From NCBI GenBank assembly GCA_023392595.1, contig JAEVYU010000057.1:62001-126000 (forward strand): 64,000 nt of DNA, given 5' to 3'. Origin of the DNA: Bacillota bacterium. GTDB lineage: Bacteria > Bacillota > UBA4882 > UBA8346. Below the pieces are notes generated by a model. The model was not told where the DNA came from. It saw only the letters and a program-made list of their open reading frames with translations, and made no database searches. Shown in pieces: positions 1 to 8,082 of this stretch. Numbering within the stretch: the first letter of the stretch is position 1; each line of letters starts with the position of its first letter. The translations under genes were made by a program, and so were the position numbers.

Positions 1-364
1 CGGGGTACTGCTTGCAATTTTGCTGATTTTTTTGACAGCGTTTTTCATGTCCGGCCTTACCTATACGCTGAGTCTTTTCATGCCGAATGAAGTTATTTAT
101 GAGACCACAATGAACGCGATAATTTTGCCGATTTTTTTCTTAAGCCCGGCTCTTTTCCCGCTTGAAAGTTTTTCAGGAGGCCTGGCGGTTGCAGTGATGC
201 TTAATCCTTTTACATACATGATCAACGCTTTGCGGAGTTTAATATTGGGAGAAAAGATATTATGGGGGAATATTTTGCCGGTGATGGCCCTGTTTGCCGT
301 GCTGTGTTGTGGAAGTTTTACGTTGGCGCTCTGGAGATTGAAAAGGGAAACAGTTTATTGGTGA
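1..364 (+). CDS. ABC-2 type transporter permease, C-terminal part
   Basis: The open frame enters from outside the window and ends at a TGA at 362-364, so only about the last 120 residues are visible. They hold hydrophobic stretches resembling the last membrane helices of ABC-2 permeases, including the loop LSPALFPLESF and the segment LNPFTYMINALRSLILG, followed by a short basic tail. Proteins of this family form the membrane channel of exporters for drugs, polysaccharides or lipids and work with an ATPase that is usually encoded just upstream, here out of view. The substrate cannot be told. Confidence 0.75.
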   Translation, partial: GVLLAILLIFLTAFFMSGLTYTLSLFMPNEVIYETTMNAIILPIFFLSPALFPLESFSGGLAVAVMLNPFTYMINALRSLILGEKILWGNILPVMALFAVLCCGSFTLALWRLKRETVYW

Positions 365-395
365 TGGATTCTTGAATGTTTCCCAAAGGCCCTCA

Positions 396-947
396 TCATG
401 ACTTTGCCAAATCGACAAGTTTAGAAATGGTCTTCCAATTCCGGAGGGTTATCGGTATGGCCAATTTGTCAAGATTAGCCGCAAGCTTGGAGTCTCTGAT
501 ACTATGATGAACTAAAATAAAAATGTCCCGTCCGATAGCCCGGTATTGATCGGCTTCGCTTTGGTAGGCGTTCACCCGGCTCAGTTCTTCGGATAAAGGA
601 GCCCGGTCCAGTAAAGCGACATATAAACATTGAAATTCATTCGATGATTGGGCAAGTGCTACATCTTCACTGGGAAAGGGACATTCTGCTATTATCTGTT
701 TCAAATCTTCGAGGGTTCGCAGGATAACAACGACTGGAAACCCGAAAGCCGTTTGAATCGTTGCTTCAATTTTTTCACGGAGGGTTTTTTCTCCTTCATC
801 CGATTGAAACAACACATTTCCGCTTTGAATATAGGTTTGAACTTTGGAAAGTCCTAAGGACTGCAGGGTATGTTTCAAATCAGTCATTTTCATAATGTTT
901 TTACCGCCTACATTGATTCCGCGCAAGAAGCCGGCATAGGTTGTCAT
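396..947 (-). CDS. DUF1697 family protein
   Basis: The 183-residue product starts with the family signature YAGFLRGINVGGKN and continues with YIQSGNVLF, both typical of DUF1697 (PF08002). It matches the usual length of about 180 residues. The ATG is preceded by AGGAG at a good distance. The family is widespread in bacteria as a single cytosolic domain and has no assigned biochemical function. It is convergent with the permease fragment and stands alone. Family assignment is firm; the role is unknown. Confidence 0.85.
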   Translation of the reverse strand: MTTYAGFLRGINVGGKNIMKMTDLKHTLQSLGLSKVQTYIQSGNVLFQSDEGEKTLREKIEATIQTAFGFPVVVILRTLEDLKQIIAECPFPSEDVALAQSSNEFQCLYVALLDRAPLSEELSRVNAYQSEADQYRAIGRDIFILVHHSIRDSKLAANLDKLAIPITLRNWKTISKLVDLAKS

Positions 948-1096
948 GTGTCACTCCTGAAATGAAATTGGAATCGTAATGGGAGTTCTGAAGTTATTAT
1001 CCCTTGAAATACAGTAAAAATCAAGTGTTTTCGATTTATAATAGGAGTGGATTATACCTGTAATTTTTAAAAAGGGATTGTCCAAAAAAATTATGG

Positions 1097-1147
1097 CGAT
1101 ATACAATATAGTCGTTTGGTTGCCCAATAGCGATATATTGTATATCG
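1097..1147. repeat. 14-bp perfect inverted repeat, possible terminator
   Basis: The arms at 1097-1110 and 1134-1147 (CGATATACAATATA and its complement) are perfect, with a 23-nt loop that itself holds a small TTGG/CCAA pairing. On the minus strand the hairpin lies about 40 nt beyond the stop of the TIR-like gene and is followed after a few bases by a run of T, so it may terminate that transcript. The long AT-only stem could also mark a small repeat element. Confidence 0.5.
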
Positions 1148-1185
1148 GGATTTTTATATCGTATGGGTTTGAAATTTTGACATCC

Positions 1186-1806
1186 TTAGGAAATGGACGG
1201 TATTGATGTTATGGAAGGGAAAGGTGTGGTTAAAATTCCGTAATATTCCCTGACGGCCGCCACCCAACGCAAGAAAGGATCCTTCCAGAAGATGGAATTA
1301 AAGAAAGCGTCAATGAGCTGATCGCTATCTACGCTAAAAACCGGTATAAACAATGGAGCAGCGCCTTGCTCCAATATTCCTCCAAAAACGCCGTCGTTCA
1401 GGACTCCGTCTTCGCGAAGGATCATGACCGGTTCTCCTCGCTGATAAGCCATGGATGGTTCGATTTGAATATAGGGACTGGTGAGCCAACCGCTGGTATA
1501 TACTTGTTCACGAGCTGTTCCCGGCCTTGAAACTACATCTCTGATTAAAACCCGCCGGAACGCCACCGATAAACAACCATAACTGCTCAGCACAATCCGG
1601 CGAATGGAAGTTAGCGGGGGTTCAAAACCTTGTTCGCTGACACCCAAAGTTCGCGGAAAAAGCAAATTATCGTACATTTCTTGAATGATTCGCTCTAGAA
1701 ACTTAGTCTGCTGCTCATTAAAAGGTGTGGCATAGCTTAAAAATACCGGGACCCGGAAAGAAGACTGGGCTGTTTCTTGTAATAAACCAGAAGTTAAATC
1801 AGACAT
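1186..1806 (-). CDS. TIR-like / deoxyribosyltransferase-like fold protein
   Basis: A 206-residue soluble protein with a very strong ribosome site (AAAGGAGG). I do not recognise a named family. The order of elements suggests a TIR-like or nucleoside deoxyribosyltransferase-like fold: strand VPVFLSYA near residue 20, an amphipathic helix, a central strand around RRIVLSSYGCLSVAF, then SPYIQIEPSMAYQRGEPVMI, in which a Glu before a helix followed by a G-x-PVMIL strand resembles the catalytic-Glu region of these folds. It has no visible partner domain or membrane segment and is transcribed alone. A nucleotide or NAD hydrolase role would be an inference only. Confidence 0.4.
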   Translation of the reverse strand: MSDLTSGLLQETAQSSFRVPVFLSYATPFNEQQTKFLERIIQEMYDNLLFPRTLGVSEQGFEPPLTSIRRIVLSSYGCLSVAFRRVLIRDVVSRPGTAREQVYTSGWLTSPYIQIEPSMAYQRGEPVMILREDGVLNDGVFGGILEQGAAPLFIPVFSVDSDQLIDAFFNSIFWKDPFLRWVAAVREYYGILTTPFPSITSIPSIS

Positions 1807-1969
1807 GAAATAACCTCCTTTATAAGTTATCTTATGAAATACAAATAGAGGAGGTTACGGGTCCATATCATTATTTGTTGTATTAATGACAAGTATTCCA
1901 ACCATTCTGAATGCTCTTCGGTTAAGAAATCTGTTTAGTAAAAAATAAATTTTTGGTTATGCTAGCGCC

Positions 1970-2419
1970 ATGGATACGACGAAACTTGGAGCGATTTCGG
2001 GAGCCATTGGCGCGGCAGCTAGTATTATTCCCGGGTTGCTAACCAAACAAGTATTGAAAATTGCGCAGTTAAACTTTCTGGATTATGCGGCAGTACTCGT
2101 GGTGGGGCATAAAGTAAACGATGTATGGCAATGGTTGATGGCAGCCACAGGACATCTCATTTTTGGAGCGGCTTTGGGAGTGGTTTTTGCTTTTTTCATC
2201 AAGAAAACCGGCGATGCAAACTTGCTATTTAAAGGAGGCGGCTTCGGGGCTTTGACTTGGCTGGCTACGCTTGGTATGGGTACTTTTTTTAAATTGCCCC
2301 ATTTTAAAATTACGGCTCCTGGGGATAGTTTCTTTATTTTAGTAGACGCCATATGCTACGGAGTAGTTTTGGCCTTTTCGTATCAACATATAGCCGATAA
2401 AAGGAGAAATTATTCCTGA
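1970..2419 (+). CDS. small four-helix membrane protein, paralog A
   Basis: The 149-residue product has about four hydrophobic segments. It shares a pattern with the next gene and with the gene at 13.0-13.5 kb: a glycine-rich first helix, a D/W-(Y/S)-(A/S)-x-x-L motif after helix one, G-x-LGV-x-x-AF in the second helix, LLFKGGGFGALTW near residue 85, and F-K-(L/V)-P in the third. The family resembles conserved Firmicute membrane proteins such as YqhR, but I cannot confirm that. Its stop codon overlaps the next start (TGATG), so the two are probably co-translated. No clear Shine-Dalgarno site is seen before this ATG. Confidence 0.6.
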   Translation: MDTTKLGAISGAIGAAASIIPGLLTKQVLKIAQLNFLDYAAVLVVGHKVNDVWQWLMAATGHLIFGAALGVVFAFFIKKTGDANLLFKGGGFGALTWLATLGMGTFFKLPHFKITAPGDSFFILVDAICYGVVLAFSYQHIADKRRNYS

Positions 2420-2871
2420 TGAAAGATAGATTCACCAGAGGTTTTTTGTCCGGAGTGATAGCGGGGATACCAACGCTCATTTTTTCGTGGATTGCTTTCG
2501 TACTCCAGTGGACGACCCTCCGGTGGTCCAGTTTTGCCGCCATCTTAATTTACGGCCGAAAGAGTGGTAATTTGAGCGAGGAAATACTCTCCACACTGGC
2601 GGTATTTGTAATCTGCGGTATTCTGGGAGTGATTATTGCCTTCATGATCCCCAAGTTATCCAGCGCCAATTATTTGCTGAAATGTTGGCTCTTCAGTATC
2701 GTTTTTTGGTTTTTTGCTTTTACTGTACCCTTGTTGTTTAAAGTGCCGGGTCTTTTAATGATACCCGGCAGAACGGCCGTGGCAAACTTTATTGAGGCAA
2801 CCATTTGGGGGTTGGTATTAGGTTATTGTTTAAAATGGTTCGACAACCGCTTAAAAATAGAATCAGCATAA
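2419..2871 (+). CDS. small four-helix membrane protein, paralog B
   Basis: This 150-residue product is a paralog of the gene immediately upstream and starts inside its stop codon; AAAAGGAGA lies 15-20 nt upstream within that gene. Shared elements are the glycine-rich first helix, the LLKCWLFSIVFWFFAFT segment, the F-K-V-P motif, and the C-terminal CLKWFDNRLK. A copy of that C-terminal stretch reappears as a relic near 12.36 kb. Function unknown. A heteromeric membrane complex of A and B is plausible from coupling and similarity but is inferred. Confidence 0.6.
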   Translation: MKDRFTRGFLSGVIAGIPTLIFSWIAFVLQWTTLRWSSFAAILIYGRKSGNLSEEILSTLAVFVICGILGVIIAFMIPKLSSANYLLKCWLFSIVFWFFAFTVPLLFKVPGLLMIPGRTAVANFIEATIWGLVLGYCLKWFDNRLKIESA

Positions 2872-3123
2872 AATTCTTTAAGAATTTGGATTTGCAATGG
2901 GTGGTAAAGAAATAGTTTATTAGTGATAGCAATTTGGGCAGACTGGTTGAGTACAAAATGCCCAAAACTCAATATTCAATCGTTTAGGCGCGGCTCCTCA
3001 CCCGCATCTTCCTCGCACACTCTCGGTCCGGTCAATTCCGCTGGTTTTTTAGAAATATAAAATTTACTCTAGTCCATCTTTGTGTTAAATATTAAAAAAA
3101 AAAAAGGAGTAACAGAATATTAA

Positions 3124-3187
3124 GCGAAATGTAATTTTACTATTGGTAATACCAATTTTATATTGGATTTACCAATTTGGATTTCGC
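3124..3187. promoter_or_regulatory. two UxuR/FadR-type operators upstream of the catabolic operon
   Basis: In the 490-bp gap before the GntR gene there are two palindromes, ATTGGTAATACCAAT (3142-3156) and ATTGGATTTACCAAT (3162-3176), 20 bp apart centre to centre. Both fit the TTGGT-ACCAA operators known for FadR-subfamily GntR regulators of hexuronate and sugar-acid genes. They are framed by an outer inverted repeat GCGAAAT/ATTTCGC (3124-3130, 3181-3187). The remaining gap (2872-3120 and 3190-3340) shows no gene or other structure that I can identify. Confidence 0.6.
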
Positions 3188-3359
3188 GTAGTAATAATTG
3201 ATCGATTGGATAATGATATCTGCTGAAACGTATGGGTTGAGCATGAAAGCTTTTCGATTTTTTTACTCAAAGGAGGATCGTTAGGACGGAGTGATATTAG
3301 CCAACTTAATTCAGCAAATGGTGATGTTTAATGCTAGGTAAAAGGAGGATTAAATTTAA

Positions 3360-4052
3360 ATGGATCCTAAAAGTTCCAAAAAAAATGTATCAAAGCAAGT
3401 ACTGGAAGCGATTGAAAACATGATCCGAAATGGTGATGTATTGCCAGGACAAATTCTTCCTTCCGAGCGGGATTTGGCATCTGAGTTAGGGGTAGGTAGA
3501 CCGGCGATTCGAGAGGCGCTAAAAGCACTGGAAATAATCGGAGTATTAGAGATTACTCAAGGCAGAGGAGCTAAAATAAAATTACCATCGGTAGATACTG
3601 TATTTCAGCCATTACTAAGTTCAATATGCATTAACCAGTCAGATCTTATAAATTTTACGGAAGCTCGTATCATAATTGAACCCAAATGTGCTTATATTGC
3701 CGCTAACAGAGCGAAGGCCGACCAACTACAGAAAATGTTTGAATCACTAGTATTGATGCGCAATTCTCTGGATGATCCCGAATCATTTAACGAAGGCGAT
3801 CTGATGTTTCATAAAATTATTGTTCGGGCAACCGATAATCCAATTTTGATTAAGATTTATGAGACCATGGCCGTGTTTGTCTGGCAATTATATCAAGAAA
3901 CTAAAAACTTAGAATTAAAAACCGGACTTATGTTTCATGAAGAATTGTATAAAGCTATCTATGAACGTAACGCCGGTGAAGCGGAACGCCAAATGCAACT
4001 GCATATTGAAGATACGCGTAAACGATATATGGAGTTTAGCGGGTGTTGTTAA
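3360..4052 (+). CDS. GntR/FadR-family transcriptional regulator
   Basis: The 230-residue product has an N-terminal winged helix (about 10-75) with the GntR signature LPSERDLASELGVGRPAIRE and a C-terminal helical FCD-type ligand domain (about 95-225). AAAAGGAGG precedes the ATG. It is the first gene of the sugar-acid operon. The UxuR-like palindromes about 200 bp upstream are its likely binding sites, so it probably represses its own operon until a pathway sugar acid binds the FCD domain. The regulator type is clear; the effector is inferred. Confidence 0.88.
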   Translation: MDPKSSKKNVSKQVLEAIENMIRNGDVLPGQILPSERDLASELGVGRPAIREALKALEIIGVLEITQGRGAKIKLPSVDTVFQPLLSSICINQSDLINFTEARIIIEPKCAYIAANRAKADQLQKMFESLVLMRNSLDDPESFNEGDLMFHKIIVRATDNPILIKIYETMAVFVWQLYQETKNLELKTGLMFHEELYKAIYERNAGEAERQMQLHIEDTRKRYMEFSGCC

Positions 4053-4078
4053 TAAAAAACAAAAGGAGGAGTAAAACA

Positions 4079-5260
4079 GTGACGTATACGAAATCTTTCG
4101 CCGAAATAGATACGCCGTCGCTTTTAGTTGATCGTAAGATCTTAGAAGCTAATTTGTCTCGGGTGGCTGATTTAGCTCGGAAACATGGAATTGGGTTACG
4201 TCCGCATGCTAAAACTCATAAGTGCATTGAAATTGGGCGTAAACAAATCGAATCCGGCGCATTGGGGCTTACATTGGCTAAAACGTCGGAAGCTATGGTT
4301 TTTGCTGAACAAGGAATTGCCGACATCTTTTTGGCGTATCCCGTGGTTGGAGCTGCAAAGATTAATCGCTTAGTTCAATTAGCTGACAAATGTCGAATTA
4401 GTGCTGGTGTAGATAGCGAAATTTGTGCAGTGGAATTAAACAAAGCTTTTCAAGGGCAATCCAAAAAATTACCGGTATTGCTGGAAGTTGATACTGGTTT
4501 GGGCCGGACTGGTGTGGCTATGGAAGAAATGCTGCAATTGGCTTCGCGAATTCATCAAATGAGCAATTTACAGCTGAAGGGAATTTATACTTATCGAGGC
4601 GCCCTTTTAAGCGATATCGCTCCTTCTGCATCAACGGAGGAATTAAAAGAAATAATTACCCACCAAGGATATAGAGAGGCGGCTACCATGGGCGAGCTAG
4701 CGCAAAGGATGCGTGAGGCGGGACTACCGGTTGAAGTAGTTAGCGCCGGTTCAACTCCAACGGCTGCCAGCGTAGTAACAGTGCCGGGTTTGACCGAAAT
4801 TCGCCCCGGAACTTATGTTTTTAATGATGCTATGCAAGTACGGATGAACGCTTGCTCCTGGCAAGACTGTGCTGCTAAAGTATTGGTAACGGTAATAAGC
4901 CGGCCCAGCCCGGATCGGGCCATTATTGATGGTGGATGTAAGGCTTTTGCGGGTGATGCTAAACCGGATTCTCCGCCGTTAAATTTAAACGGATATGGAA
5001 CGGTTATTGATAATGCGGGGACTCCGTGTCGTGATATTCAATTTGAACGAATGAACGAGGAGCATGGTATTCTTAAATTAACGGGTTTGGCGGCAACCAA
5101 TCTGAAAGTTGGGGCGAGGCTTTTAATTGTTCCGAACCATATATGTACTACAGTAAATTTGTTTGATAACTTAACGATAGTTTCTGATATTGATGGAAAC
5201 GTTACTACGCTTTCGATAGAAGACTCATGGCCGGTAGCGGCCAGAGGACGGGTTCAATAA
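4079..5260 (+). CDS. PLP fold-type III D-threonine aldolase/D-serine dehydratase-like enzyme
   Basis: I place the start at GTG 4079, after AAAGGAGGA, giving a product of about 393 residues; an upstream ATG at 4043 lies inside the regulator gene. The N-terminal alanine-racemase-like barrel carries PHAKTHK, whose first Lys (about residue 45) should bind PLP. The C-terminal beta domain holds the metal-site motif NHIC near residue 360, typical of the D-threonine aldolase/D-serine dehydratase (DSD1) family. Characterised D-glucosaminate dehydratase, which turns D-glucosaminate into 2-keto-3-deoxygluconate and ammonia, is a Mn-dependent PLP enzyme that also shows aldolase activity. The KDG kinase and KDPG aldolase downstream make a sugar-amino-acid dehydratase the best guess. 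The substrate is inferred. Confidence 0.75.
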   Translation: MTYTKSFAEIDTPSLLVDRKILEANLSRVADLARKHGIGLRPHAKTHKCIEIGRKQIESGALGLTLAKTSEAMVFAEQGIADIFLAYPVVGAAKINRLVQLADKCRISAGVDSEICAVELNKAFQGQSKKLPVLLEVDTGLGRTGVAMEEMLQLASRIHQMSNLQLKGIYTYRGALLSDIAPSASTEELKEIITHQGYREAATMGELAQRMREAGLPVEVVSAGSTPTAASVVTVPGLTEIRPGTYVFNDAMQVRMNACSWQDCAAKVLVTVISRPSPDRAIIDGGCKAFAGDAKPDSPPLNLNGYGTVIDNAGTPCRDIQFERMNEEHGILKLTGLAATNLKVGARLLIVPNHICTTVNLFDNLTIVSDIDGNVTTLSIEDSWPVAARGRVQ

Positions 5261-5262
5261 TT

Positions 5263-5287
5263 CGATGAAGCATTGAAAACTTCATCG
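5263..5287 (+). repeat. intercistronic hairpin
   Basis: A perfect 8-bp stem (CGATGAAG / CTTCATCG) with a 9-nt loop sits directly behind the stop of the PLP enzyme. No T run follows, so it is more likely an mRNA-stabilising or attenuating element between operon genes than a full terminator. Confidence 0.4.
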
Positions 5288-5328
5288 TAATTAAATCAAT
5301 AAACAAACTTAGAAAGGAATGATTATTA

Positions 5329-5721
5329 ATGAAGAAAGAAGTTATTTTTACTGAAAAGGCGGCGCCTCCCGGGGGATCCTATTCCCAAGCTATTCGAGCT
5401 GGTAATTTTCTGTTCGTTTCGGGTTGCACGGGAGTGGATGCCGAAACGAAGAAATTGGTTGCGCCGGGGGAAATTCGTCCCCAAACCCGTCAAACGCTTG
5501 AAAATATTAAAAGTATTCTTGCTAAGGCTGGAAGCTCATTGGATGACGTTGTTAAAGTGACGGCGTTTATTGCTGATATAGATAAGTTTCAAGATTTTAA
5601 CGAGGAATACAGTAAATATTTTAAGAAAGGAGAGTTTCCGGCCCGTAGCACGGTAGAAATAGGTAAATTTCTAAACGGGGTGTGTATTGAGATTGAAGTA
5701 ATTGCAATTATTCCGGATTAA
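5329..5721 (+). CDS. RidA/YjgF family enamine/imine deaminase
   Basis: The 130-residue product has the usual RidA length and motifs: PGGSYSQAIRAGNFLFVSG near the start, DVVKVTAFIAD in the middle, and the active-site region PARSTVEIG with the conserved Arg. GAAAGGAATG precedes the ATG. RidA proteins hydrolyse reactive enamine/imine intermediates released by PLP dehydratases. Its place right after a PLP lyase-like gene supports a dehydratase reaction for that enzyme. Cytosolic, normally a trimer. Confidence 0.92.
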   Translation: MKKEVIFTEKAAPPGGSYSQAIRAGNFLFVSGCTGVDAETKKLVAPGEIRPQTRQTLENIKSILAKAGSSLDDVVKVTAFIADIDKFQDFNEEYSKYFKKGEFPARSTVEIGKFLNGVCIEIEVIAIIPD

Positions 5722-5756
5722 TACTTGTGTTTTGAAAAAAAAGGAGGAATTGTACA

Positions 5757-7019
5757 ATGAATTGTTACAAAAAATATCACAAGATCATTTTTCGAGGGCT
5801 TTTCTTATTAATAATGTGTTTAACTATTATTTCCCCATTCGTGGTTAATGCAAAAGAGCAAGTAACAATTAAATTTTCTTCGTGGTGGTTTACTGAAGCC
5901 GGACATAAAGAGTGGCTTAATTCTTTTCTTGACAAATTTGAAAAGGAAAATCCCGATATCAAAATCGAACGGATTGCAATAGGCTCGGGTGATATTCATG
6001 ATAAATTCATGACTGAAGCTGTCAGCGGTAGCGGTCCTGATGTATTGTGGCTAAGGGATATTTCCTTGGTTCCGTTTGCAAAAATGGGTTTTTTGGAACC
6101 CCTGGATAAATATATCAATTTTAAACAATACCAATTGGAAGAGGTCAATAAACAGGGCATTGTTAATGGCAAACGCTATGCGATAAATGTAATGGCTTTT
6201 GCATATGGACAATTGCTTTATAATAAGCAATTGCTGGATGAGGCAGGAGTGCAGCCTCCTAAAACTCCAGAAGAGTTAATTCAGGTCGCTAAGAAATTGA
6301 CCAAAGCTCCTAACCAGTATGGCTTTGGTATGCCGGTAATGCCCAGCGAAACTGAATATTTCGCTCAAAATATTCAAAAATTCGCTTGCGGTTTTAATAC
6401 AGCTATTTCTCAAAATGGCAAGATAATGGTTGGTAGTCCCAAGTTTATTCAAAGCGTTACATGGTTAAAAAAAGTTTATGATGCCGGTGTTACGCCACAA
6501 GGAATGGGATGGAAAGTTCAGCGCCGGATGTTCGCTGATGGCAAGATCGCTATGCTGTGCGACGGAGCGTATCAGTTTGGAGTAATCGACGGTTTTTATC
6601 CCGGACGTTCTAAAAATTTTGGAGCGGTCAAACCGCCGTTCCCTGGTAATTTGGTCATTTTTAATACGAATTTTATGGCCGTCAATAAAAATTCCAAGTA
6701 TAAAAATGAGGTGGCGCGTTTTCTCAAATGGTGGATCCGCTCTGATAATCAAGCTGAATTCAATACTTACGGGCTGCACATTGGAACAGTCAAGACCCAA
6801 TATAGCAAGGAATTTTATGTAGAACATCCTTATATGGAGGCTTTCGATGATACAACGCTCAAACCTCAACCGACTATCGTTGTAGGCTATGATGAACAAA
6901 GTGAGCAAATTCGCCGTACATTAGTAGATAATGTGGCTAAAATTTTCTTCAGCAATCAGTCAGTCGATGTGGCGCTCAAGAATGCTCAAAATGCAATTCA
7001 AGCTATTATAAAGAAATAA
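5757..7019 (+). CDS. sugar ABC transporter substrate-binding protein
   Basis: A 420-residue family 1 extracellular solute-binding protein. It has a long N-terminal signal peptide (basic start, hydrophobic core about 12-30, likely cleavage after VVNA) and no lipobox cysteine, so it appears to be soluble in a periplasm rather than a lipoprotein, which suits a diderm cell. The mature part shows the usual LDKFEKENPDIKIE and MAFAYGQLLYNKQLLDEAG motifs. AAAAGGAGGAATT lies before the ATG. It should deliver the operon's substrate to the two permeases that follow. The ligand is not evident from sequence; an amino-sugar acid is inferred from context. Confidence 0.88.
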   Translation: MNCYKKYHKIIFRGLFLLIMCLTIISPFVVNAKEQVTIKFSSWWFTEAGHKEWLNSFLDKFEKENPDIKIERIAIGSGDIHDKFMTEAVSGSGPDVLWLRDISLVPFAKMGFLEPLDKYINFKQYQLEEVNKQGIVNGKRYAINVMAFAYGQLLYNKQLLDEAGVQPPKTPEELIQVAKKLTKAPNQYGFGMPVMPSETEYFAQNIQKFACGFNTAISQNGKIMVGSPKFIQSVTWLKKVYDAGVTPQGMGWKVQRRMFADGKIAMLCDGAYQFGVIDGFYPGRSKNFGAVKPPFPGNLVIFNTNFMAVNKNSKYKNEVARFLKWWIRSDNQAEFNTYGLHIGTVKTQYSKEFYVEHPYMEAFDDTTLKPQPTIVVGYDEQSEQIRRTLVDNVAKIFFSNQSVDVALKNAQNAIQAIIKK

Positions 7020-7029
7020 TTAATTCATA

Positions 7030-7140
7030 GGGTTGTTGCAAAACATTTAAAATCAGCGGAATATAGAGTATATTGCTCCGTTGGATAAGCAAACCATATA
7101 TTATATATTGTGGCTAATATTTCTTCTTTGCAACAGCCCC
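7030..7140. mobile_element. MITE-like element with IS-type terminal inverted repeats
   Basis: A 111-bp non-coding segment between the binding-protein gene and the first permease is bounded by GGGTTGTTGCAAA (7030-7042) and the inverted TTTGCAACAGCCCC (7127-7140), with one mismatch in the shared 13 bases. Ends of the GGG(C/T)TGTTGCAAA type are common on insertion sequences. The interior is AT-rich, has a small hairpin near 7060-7083 and no coding capacity. It may be a miniature non-autonomous element or act as a partial terminator lowering permease expression. No target duplication is obvious. Confidence 0.45.
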
Positions 7141-7187
7141 TTTTTTCTTCTCGTAACCAAATTTACATACTGGAAAGAGGAGTTTAA

Positions 7188-8066
7188 ATGAATGAAACTA
7201 AAAAAAGATTTGATACTTTTCCTTATTTATTAGTATTGCCAGCGTTATTGATTGTCTGTTTTGTTTATTTTTATCCAATTACTAAAGGACTTTTTTTATC
7301 GTTTACGAGTGCTAAATTTGTTGAACGAGCTCCTTTTGTAGGACTTCAGAATTATTTGTATATGCTCAACGACCCTGGATTTTGGCATGCCTGCAAAATA
7401 ACCTTTTTTTATTCCCTTTTTTATTTGATTGGTGTATTTGCATTAGGACTAGGAACGGCATTATTGTTAAATAATCGATTTAAAGGACGTCCCTTAGCCA
7501 GGACTTTGATTATATTACCATACGCGATTCCGGATATTGCGGCAGTGGCTGTATGGACTTGGTTGTTTGATTATCAATATGGTGTAATAAATTTTATCTT
7601 AAAAAATTTAGGCATAATATCCGAACCGGTACAATGGTTGGCAAATCCTAATATTGCTTTATTTAGCGTATTGCTTGTTTCAGTTTGGCGGCTTTTTCCT
7701 TTCCATTCATTGGCAATTCTCTCAGCGCTGCAAGGAGTTCCTGAAGAACTTTATGAGGCGGTTGAAATAGATGGGGCTACGGGTATTAAGAAATTTTGGT
7801 ATATTACTCTTCCTTCAATTAGCAATATTATGGGTGTCCTTTTTTTAATTACTATTATCTGGTCTTTTCAAAGATTTACCATTATATGGGCATTAACCCA
7901 AGGCGGTCCTTCCCAGGCAACCGAAACACTGGTAGTACAAATTTATCTTAAAGCTTTCAAATACTATAGTATGGGGTATGCCGGCGCTATTGGGACGGTA
8001 ACGATTTTGTTTTTAATGGCGGTTACTGTTTTGTATTTTATTTTCAGCAATAAAAAGAATGCGTGA
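7188..8066 (+). CDS. sugar ABC transporter permease (MalF/UgpA type)
   Basis: The 292-residue product has six predicted membrane helices and the EAA loop motif EAVEIDGATGIKKFWYITLP (about 186-205), through which such permeases contact the ATPase. GAAAGAGGAG precedes the ATG. The stop lies next to the start of the second permease. It forms the channel with that protein and should work with the binding protein upstream. No ATPase gene is present in the operon, so a shared MsiK/MalK-like ATPase encoded elsewhere is likely. Confidence 0.9.
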   Translation: MNETKKRFDTFPYLLVLPALLIVCFVYFYPITKGLFLSFTSAKFVERAPFVGLQNYLYMLNDPGFWHACKITFFYSLFYLIGVFALGLGTALLLNNRFKGRPLARTLIILPYAIPDIAAVAVWTWLFDYQYGVINFILKNLGIISEPVQWLANPNIALFSVLLVSVWRLFPFHSLAILSALQGVPEELYEAVEIDGATGIKKFWYITLPSISNIMGVLFLITIIWSFQRFTIIWALTQGGPSQATETLVVQIYLKAFKYYSMGYAGAIGTVTILFLMAVTVLYFIFSNKKNA

Positions 8067-8082
8067 AGGGAGCGTGAAAACA

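Noticed and set aside
5263..5287. Terminator splitting the sugar-acid operon
   Set aside because: The hairpin has no T tract and RidA follows within 70 bases with its own ribosome site; I keep it as an intercistronic hairpin.
6465..6908. 147-codon minus-strand open frame inside the binding-protein gene
   Set aside because: Shadow of the solute-binding protein gene; no start signal and no family resemblance.
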